From the NCBI GenBank assembly GCA_903886275.1, contig CAISLN010000046.1, positions 1-61,065 on the forward strand: a stretch of 61,065 nucleotides of DNA, read 5' to 3'. Each line of letters begins with the position of its first letter. Position 1 is the first letter of the stretch. A program made the translations under genes and the position numbers. Origin of the DNA: an uncultured beta proteobacterium (GTDB taxonomy: Bacteria; Pseudomonadota; Gammaproteobacteria; Burkholderiales; Burkholderiaceae_C). This document shows, piece after piece, positions 55,486-61,065 of the stretch. The notes beneath the pieces are model-generated. The model saw nothing but the letters and a program-made list of their open reading frames with translations. It made no database searches and was not told the DNA's origin.

Positions 55486-57152
55486 ACGGCAAAGCCAAGT
55501 GCGGTTGCCTGCATCAAACGCCAATGCACCTTGGCGTCTTCTATGCCCATGGCGTGCAGGCTGGGCATGGGCTGGCCCTCCTGCACAAAGGCCTGCCATT
55601 TCCAGCCTTCGCCCAGTTGCGCGTTGCTAAGCGTGCGACCCAAGGGCAGCTCTGCATCCAGCACATGCGGCTGCCAGATGCCGGTCTGCGGGCAGGGCTT
55701 GTCCCCCTTGCAGCCTGTGTTGCTGGCAAGGTCTATGGCGCGCACCTGGCCTGCTTGGGCCAGCCAATCCGTGCGCTTTTTGGCGAGCACCGCTTCGCCC
55801 AAAAAGCGCCATTGCACATAAAGGCTGTCGCCATCCATGGCCCGGATATCGCGCAGTTGGAACGGGGCACCCTTGGCAACATACAGGGGCGGGTGATTGG
55901 GCAACAACTCACGCAGCACTGCCAAACGCTGCTGCACATAGGGCACGGCGTCGCGCAGGTCATTCTCGGTCAGCACCGGTTGCCAGTAGCCCGATGCGTA
56001 GGCGGTGTTGGGCCGGTTGCGCTGGTAGTCGTGCCCCCGCACTGGTGTGCCTTGGGGGGCTTGCAGCACGTAGCCATCAGGCACATGCGCGGGATGGTTG
56101 GGTGCATAAGCGCTGCCAGGGGATTTGGGTTGCTGCGGCGTCACGCGCACGCCTTTGGCGGCGTTGACCAGGCTATTGAACTCGCCATCCCATTTTGGCA
56201 ATGTGGCAGGTGGCAGGGGCAAGACCTTGTCGAGATTGGGAAAGCGCAGGTCGGCGTTCAGGCGCAGGGCCTTGCCCAGGGTGCTGTAGCGCGCTCCACG
56301 GGCAGGGTCTTTGGCATTGCCGACCAATGGGGCTCCGTTGCGGAATTCGCTACCCAAGTAACCAGCAGCATCTTCGCTACCGAATTTGACAGCGGAATGA
56401 AGAGCGACAAGTGCGCGTCCATAGTCCTCGAAAAGCTCTTTCTTGTTTCCATTGAGCTGCACACCCAACTCAAAAGCGGCAGCCGCATTGCCCTGTGCCA
56501 TGCCGCACTCCAGCATTTGCAGCGCGACCTTGCGATTGCCCCAAAAGCCACTTTTTGGGTCGTCATAAATGCCCGCCGTCTTCGCACCCAAATACGCCAT
56601 GGCACTGGGGCTTCCCATGTCGGCAGCAAGCTGCCAAAAGGCATAGGCGCGGCTGGCGTCCTGGTTGACGCCACGGCCTTCCATGTGCAGGGTGCCCATC
56701 AGGTCGAAGGCGCCAGGAATGCCCAGCTTCATGCCGTACTCAGTCAGGACAACAGCCCTCTCGTCGTCGCGCTCCACGCGGTATGCACCTTCACCACTGC
56801 TGTGGGCATAGACGCTCGCCAAGTTGAGGATCGCCTTCCAATGTTTGCGCTCGGCCGCCTTTTGCCACAGCTCCACAGCCGCCTTGTAGTTCATGTCCTC
56901 CATTTCGTTGTCTTCGCTGGTGAGTGCAAAACCTTGCTCAAACCATTCCTGCGCCATGGGGTCAATGGGCGGAACCTTGTCGGCCTCGTGCACACAGGTA
57001 AATTCGGGGCGGTGGGGGTTGAAGCTGTTGAGCCTCATGTTGCGTGGGAGTGATTCCATGGTGCAGGCAGCCAGGCTAAAAAGGGTTGTAAAGATGGCAA
57101 CAAGCGTGGTGCGCAAAGCGCGGCCTGTTGCGTGGCGGTGGGGGGTGTGCAT
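55482..57152 (-). CDS. Sel1/DUF6396-type immunity lipoprotein (Tli5-like)
   Basis: A 556-residue lipoprotein: signal sequence with lipobox LAAC (Cys30), then a TPR/Sel1-like region (about 85-250: AVELWQKAAERKHWKAILNLASVYAH, GAFDLMGTLHMEGRGVNQDASRAYAFWQLAADMGSPSAMAYLG, ALQMLECGMAQGNAAAAFELG) and a C-terminal domain (about 400-556, WQPVLTENDLRDAVPYVQQR...). Sel1-type lipoproteins encoded directly after Tle5 phospholipases act as periplasmic immunity proteins in Pseudomonas. It begins 3 nt after the effector's stop, so the pairing is strong. Confidence 0.87.
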   Translation of the reverse strand: MHTPHRHATGRALRTTLVAIFTTLFSLAACTMESLPRNMRLNSFNPHRPEFTCVHEADKVPPIDPMAQEWFEQGFALTSEDNEMEDMNYKAAVELWQKAAERKHWKAILNLASVYAHSSGEGAYRVERDDERAVVLTEYGMKLGIPGAFDLMGTLHMEGRGVNQDASRAYAFWQLAADMGSPSAMAYLGAKTAGIYDDPKSGFWGNRKVALQMLECGMAQGNAAAAFELGVQLNGNKKELFEDYGRALVALHSAVKFGSEDAAGYLGSEFRNGAPLVGNAKDPARGARYSTLGKALRLNADLRFPNLDKVLPLPPATLPKWDGEFNSLVNAAKGVRVTPQQPKSPGSAYAPNHPAHVPDGYVLQAPQGTPVRGHDYQRNRPNTAYASGYWQPVLTENDLRDAVPYVQQRLAVLRELLPNHPPLYVAKGAPFQLRDIRAMDGDSLYVQWRFLGEAVLAKKRTDWLAQAGQVRAIDLASNTGCKGDKPCPQTGIWQPHVLDAELPLGRTLSNAQLGEGWKWQAFVQEGQPMPSLHAMGIEDAKVHWRLMQATALGFAV

Positions 57153-57155
57153 GGT

Positions 57156-59309
57156 TTAGCCGACGCGGATGGAGCTGGTGCGTTCGTCGTTCAAAGGGAC
57201 GATGAAGCCAGATATCGGCTCACCACTGGTCTTTGCTTTGAGATTATTTTTAAGCAACGTCTTCCAGTTATCAAATGTGTCTTCCATATCTTTGCCTCTG
57301 GCCGAGTCCCCAGGGTACAGCTCACCCGTCTGTAGCCCCCACACCTCCCGGCGCAGTCTGGCGCTGGTCTTGGGGCAATCGCTCACCATGTTGATCTCGC
57401 CATCACCATAGAGGCTGCGCACGTTCAAGTTGGCGCTGCCAATGGTGAACACGCTGTCGTCGGCAATCATGAGCTTGCTGTGGATATAAATTTCACGGTA
57501 GCGCGCAGCGTAGGCTTGATCTTCCAGCGCTTTGACCTTGTGCGCAAACAGGGTGGCTATGGCTTGGTGGTCTTTTGTGGCATCGGCGGCCTGCGCGTTC
57601 ACACTCGCCTTTTGGGCACGGACCTGCATGGCGCTTATATCGGCCAGCGCCTTGCGCTGCTTGGACGCATAGTCCGCATCAAATGTCCACATGCTGGCGA
57701 CCAGGCTACGCAGCCCGGATTTCAAACGCAACTTCTGTTGAATGGATTCGTCGTTTGTGCCCCCACCCGACTCCATATAGGTCTTGGCCACCGACGAGAG
57801 GTGGGGCTTGGCGGGTGCTCGCATTGCGCCAGGCGCTGCATGGTTGCTCTTGCGGTACTCCGCCATGGCCTTGTCGTAGCGCTCCATGTCGGCCTGGTAG
57901 CGTTTGATCTCATCGTCGAGTTTCTTGCTCTGGTTGGGCAAGCTGCTGCCGTGGCCCAGCTCTTTGATGGCGTCGTGGGTGCGTGGCACCATGCCGCTTT
58001 TTTCTGGCGTGGGCGTGACGACCAACAGGTGCAACACAGGGCGTTGGTCCTTGGGCACTTTGCAGGCACCCAGACCTGTGTTGTGCGTATCGCGTACGGC
58101 CTTGAGCGCCTTGATCCAGGGCGCAAACTGGAAATACTGGTTCTCTATGTAGATGTAGTGGCGCGCGCTGTTGAGCGTTTGGTAATACAGCCGTTCAATG
58201 CCCTTCTCAGAAGCCAGGGGTTCTGTGCGCAGCACCTGCACGCTGTGGGTGCCGGCACCCAGGTTGCGGGTGAGCTGTGGCGGCGGGCTCTTGGGGTCGT
58301 GTGTGCGGGCCAGGGGCGCACTGGCTTTGGGGCTTACCGGGTGGGCCTTGTTCCAAGCGTCGGTAAAGTTCTTGCTGACCATGACCAGGGCTTCGCCCTC
58401 AATGCGGGTGGCGTAGTCTTGCAGGGGTTTGAGGTTGGGCAGCACAGCGTCTTGCTCCACGCCTTCCCAGCCCGCGCCGCGCTTGGGGTCGGTGTGCAGG
58501 TGGGCCTTGGTGTCCCAGTAGTCGGTGACGCTGTTGAGGCCCATGACATAGCCCACGGCTTGGGCCTGGGCGCTGCTATCGTCGTAATCAATCAGCACCG
58601 TTTTTTGGTGGTAGGTGCCCCAGCCCTTTATCAGCAAGTCCTCCATGAATCCGGGCGGCATTGCTGCATTGATGTCGGCCAAAGCACGCGCTATGGCCGC
58701 GCCGTTTCCGTTGCGCAGGCGCAGTTGAAGACCAGGCAACTGCCCGCTCTTGGTCAGGTTGTACCAAAACTGGTTGGCCCGCAGACGCTTGCCTTGTAGT
58801 TGAAGTGAGGCAAGGGGCGAGTCGCCTTTGAAGTCCCCGCGCAAGGTGTCGTGCACGGCTGCTTGCCAGGCGGGCGTTACCGGTGTGGCCGCTGCATACA
58901 CAAAGCCGGGCATATTGTGTTGCAACTTCTCGCCAACCACGTCAAACCAGGACAGGATGCGCACCTGCACCGGAGCGCGGCCTTGGCTGCCCAAAGCGGC
59001 GTCCAGTAGCAAGCCGCCCCAGGTGTCGCCACGCGGCCAGGTGTTGCGCTTGTCGCGCGTGAGTTCCATGGCGGGATCGAAGCCCCAACACACGATGTCG
59101 ATGCTCTTTTTGGCGGCCTTGATGGAAGCGGCGATGTCGGCAAAGCCCTCTTCTCCGCATACAAAGTAGCGCATGGTGTTGCGATGAAAGACCGGGTAGG
59201 TAGCGTCCGTACCGGCCTCCAAAAACCACTGCAAGCTACCGGTGGCGCGGCATGTTTGGGCAGAGACGGGGGCTTCGTTGGGTACGAGTGTCTCGGAGGG
59301 TATCGCCAT
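57156..59309 (-). CDS. Tle5-type phospholipase D T6SS effector
   Basis: A 717-residue phospholipase D-superfamily enzyme with both catalytic HKD motifs: His234-Lys236-Asp241 (YHQKTVLID) and His610-Lys612-Asp617 (IHSKLMIAD), each followed by conserved small residues (GSANLNVRSL). No signal peptide; as for Tle5 effectors it would be delivered by VgrG into the periplasm of prey and hydrolyse phosphatidylethanolamine. It sits 24 bp after VgrG and just before the immunity lipoprotein gene. Length and architecture match the Tle5a/b group. Confidence 0.92.
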   Translation of the reverse strand: MAIPSETLVPNEAPVSAQTCRATGSLQWFLEAGTDATYPVFHRNTMRYFVCGEEGFADIAASIKAAKKSIDIVCWGFDPAMELTRDKRNTWPRGDTWGGLLLDAALGSQGRAPVQVRILSWFDVVGEKLQHNMPGFVYAAATPVTPAWQAAVHDTLRGDFKGDSPLASLQLQGKRLRANQFWYNLTKSGQLPGLQLRLRNGNGAAIARALADINAAMPPGFMEDLLIKGWGTYHQKTVLIDYDDSSAQAQAVGYVMGLNSVTDYWDTKAHLHTDPKRGAGWEGVEQDAVLPNLKPLQDYATRIEGEALVMVSKNFTDAWNKAHPVSPKASAPLARTHDPKSPPPQLTRNLGAGTHSVQVLRTEPLASEKGIERLYYQTLNSARHYIYIENQYFQFAPWIKALKAVRDTHNTGLGACKVPKDQRPVLHLLVVTPTPEKSGMVPRTHDAIKELGHGSSLPNQSKKLDDEIKRYQADMERYDKAMAEYRKSNHAAPGAMRAPAKPHLSSVAKTYMESGGGTNDESIQQKLRLKSGLRSLVASMWTFDADYASKQRKALADISAMQVRAQKASVNAQAADATKDHQAIATLFAHKVKALEDQAYAARYREIYIHSKLMIADDSVFTIGSANLNVRSLYGDGEINMVSDCPKTSARLRREVWGLQTGELYPGDSARGKDMEDTFDNWKTLLKNNLKAKTSGEPISGFIVPLNDERTSSIRVG

Positions 59310-59333
59310 GGTTGTGCCTCTTATTCTTGGTGT

Positions 59334-61065
59334 TTACGCAGCGCTGTCTTTGCCTTGCTGGAATTCATCGCGTCGTTTGAGCGGGTCGTCGTGGGCGGCG
59401 CGATAGCCTTGGTTGGCGGCCTTGGCAGTCGGACCCTGCAGCTCAGGCACCACCGGCAATACATATTGGGCGCCGTTGCCCAGCACCACCCGGTATTGCT
59501 TGGTGCCTTGCACATGGTCTTTGATGACCACTTGGCCGTTGGCGTCCGTCACGCCCCTGGCCATCTGGGCATCGCCCTTGTACAAGGTGAAGGGTTCCAT
59601 GGCGATGGGGTAGCCGTCACCACCATGGCTGAGCAGCGTGAACAACAGATCAGTCTTCGGCGTGAAGTCTTTGGACGTGCCGCTGGGCAGCACCATTGCC
59701 GGCACCGGCTTGTTGTCGGGCCCCGCCACCGGGTGCGTGCCCGCATGGGCCACACGCCGGCCGGCCGTGCCTTCTTCGATGCGGCCCGCGCTCCACTGCA
59801 TGTAGCTGCCGCCGCCATTGACCAGCAACTGCTTTTTGGCGGTGAGCGCGATGGTGTTGGAGGTGAGCGTGATGTCCATCTTGGCCAGCAGGTGGATGCT
59901 GGTTTTAAGGGCGGTGATGTTGACGTCGCTGCTGGCAGAAATCAGCTTCATGCCGCTTTGGTAGGCGAACAGGCGCACGGCGTCCTTGGCCACCACCAGC
60001 AGACTCTTGTTGCTGCTGATGCTGGAATGCCCGCCGCTGGTGATGGCGTGGTGCGCGCCGCTGTGCTGGTGGGTGTTGCCGGGGGTGGTGCAGGCGATGC
60101 CTGCCGGGCTGGCGATGGCGATATGGGGCGCGGCCAGTTCGGGGAACTGGCCTGCTTCTGCACCCTTGCCTTGAATAGCATCGTTTTGCGTCTGGAGGTC
60201 TTTGGCCACAGGGCCCTGGTCGGTGGCCTCTTGCGCCTGGTGCTGTTTGGCCAGGTCGGCCAGCGTGTCATGCTGCTCCTTTGCCTGTGCCAAGCGCGCG
60301 GTGGTTTCACCCATGTCCTTGGCGTGGGCCTGAGCGCTCATTCTGCCCTCGGTGCTGATCAACAAACCGTCCTTGGCACGCAGCACACCATGGCCGTCGG
60401 TGCGCAGATCGAAGCCTTCGCCGCGCGCATCCTTGCGACCGGCCTTGTCTTCGATGCGGGTGATGTGGCCCAGCGAGAGTTGGCTGTGCTGGTGGTCGCT
60501 CTTGAGCTGGGCCTGTATCTTTTGCTCGGTGTCGTCGAGCACCAAGTGATTGCTGCGACCCGCTGCGCTATTGCCGCCACCGGGAACCAGTTCACGCGAT
60601 CGAAAACCCGACAGCGCCTGCTGCTCGGGCAGGCTCCAAGGCGGCAGGTTGAGCTGGTTGTAGACGCGCCCCGCAGCCAAGGGCAGATCCGGGTCGCCGC
60701 CCAAAAATTCGACGATGACTTCTTCGCCGATGCGGGGCAGCTGCATGGCGCCGAGTTGGTTGCCGGCCCAGGTGCTGCAGACGCGCAACCAACAGGAGCT
60801 GTTCTGGTTCTTCTCGCCGTAGCGGTCCCATGGGAACTGCACCTTGATGCGGCCCAGCGCATCCGTGTAGATATTGCTCTCGGCGGTGTCGGCGCCGGGG
60901 CCCACGACCAAAGCAGTTTCGGGTCCACCGGTCTTGGGTTTGCCTTGCGTGGCCACCGGGCGCAGAGCCTCAGAAGTGGGCTGCACTGTAAAACTCACCT
61001 CAACGCGCCATTGGCCGCTGAGCCGCTGCGCATCCGATAAGGCCAGCACAGCAGGCAGCAGTCCA
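59334..61065 (-). CDS. vgrG: VgrG tip protein of type VI secretion, 5' end off window
   Basis: The C-terminal 577 residues of a VgrG. The gp5-like OB region has GRIKVQFPWDRYGEKNQNSSCWLRVCSTWAGNQLGAMQLPRIGEEVIVEFLGGDPDLP. The DUF2345 region (about 330-470 of the visible part) has beta-helix repeats (ISSNKSLLVVAKDAVRLFAYQSGMKLISASSDVNITALKTSI). The end (about 500-577) has a transthyretin/carboxypeptidase-like domain (ALYKG-like LYKGDAQMARGVTDANGQVVIKDHV) that commonly couples to effectors. It is open at the right edge. First visible gene of VgrG-Tle5-immunity. Confidence 0.93.
   Translation of the reverse strand, partial: GLLPAVLALSDAQRLSGQWRVEVSFTVQPTSEALRPVATQGKPKTGGPETALVVGPGADTAESNIYTDALGRIKVQFPWDRYGEKNQNSSCWLRVCSTWAGNQLGAMQLPRIGEEVIVEFLGGDPDLPLAAGRVYNQLNLPPWSLPEQQALSGFRSRELVPGGGNSAAGRSNHLVLDDTEQKIQAQLKSDHQHSQLSLGHITRIEDKAGRKDARGEGFDLRTDGHGVLRAKDGLLISTEGRMSAQAHAKDMGETTARLAQAKEQHDTLADLAKQHQAQEATDQGPVAKDLQTQNDAIQGKGAEAGQFPELAAPHIAIASPAGIACTTPGNTHQHSGAHHAITSGGHSSISSNKSLLVVAKDAVRLFAYQSGMKLISASSDVNITALKTSIHLLAKMDITLTSNTIALTAKKQLLVNGGGSYMQWSAGRIEEGTAGRRVAHAGTHPVAGPDNKPVPAMVLPSGTSKDFTPKTDLLFTLLSHGGDGYPIAMEPFTLYKGDAQMARGVTDANGQVVIKDHVQGTKQYRVVLGNGAQYVLPVVPELQGPTAKAANQGYRAAHDDPLKRRDEFQQGKDSAA

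Noticed and set aside
53380..55599. 739-codon open frame antisense to the MmeI-like enzyme
   Set aside because: The sense strand has clear methyltransferase motifs; the antisense product has none.
59184..61040. 618-codon frame antisense to VgrG
   Set aside because: VgrG motifs are unambiguous on the minus strand.

Overview
The window comes from a high-GC Gram-negative bacterium, most likely a betaproteobacterium of the order Burkholderiales and probably the family Comamonadaceae (Rhodoferax/Polaromonas-like). The clues are an Omp32-type porin with an [19 protein letters not shown] leader, Coq7-based ubiquinone synthesis, CcoG, fused isobutyryl-CoA mutase, DUF1501/DUF1800 pairs and the GCCCCCTTGGGGGGC intergenic repeat typical of that family. 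This assignment rests on pattern recognition, not on a search.

Layout. 1-910: the 5' end of a group II intron beside a repeat hairpin, abutting a ParE-type toxin and its putative antitoxin. 983-14515: a chromosomal housekeeping stretch with an esterase, dbpA, a DTW-domain tRNA modification enzyme, an M48 protease lipoprotein, queC, a YddA-like ABC transporter, a DUF1501/DUF1800 pair, a 5'-nucleotidase and ilvA. 14549-17253: defence and addiction genes (a RelE/Phd pair, OsmC, and AbiEi with a frameshifted AbiEii). 17263-22619: coq7, a strongly expressed porin with its terminator, and icmF with a perfect 22-bp palindrome in front.

22709-32142: ccoG and a divergent gene group whose shared 150-bp control region carries two identical 19-bp repeats, an ATACC/GGTAT palindrome and an FNR-like box. 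The divergent genes encode an RND efflux pump (adaptor and permease), a sulfide:quinone oxidoreductase, a DUF2892 membrane protein, a CsoR-superfamily repressor with an unusual cysteine spacing, and a persulfide dioxygenase-rhodanese fusion. Together they look like a reactive-sulfur response module with an efflux pump built in.

33032-46038: the most unusual region. Seven tightly packed minus-strand genes encode a 1227-residue tubulin/FtsZ-like GTPase with a C-terminal GYF domain, two paralogous small membrane proteins on either side of it, a degenerate von Willebrand-A periplasmic protein, zinc-ribbon proteins and a glycine-zipper lipoprotein. Divergently, two genes encode a peptidoglycan-binding/PotF-type binding-protein fusion and a zinc-ribbon TPR membrane protein. 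The cluster appears to link a cytoplasmic tubulin-like NTPase, the inner membrane and the cell wall. I know of no described system with this composition.

46108-61065: a patatin phospholipase, an M20 amidohydrolase, a molybdopterin oxidoreductase, a FecR/OmpA pair, a large MmeI-like restriction-modification enzyme, and a type VI secretion module (VgrG, Tle5 phospholipase D effector, Sel1-type immunity lipoprotein) that runs off the right edge.
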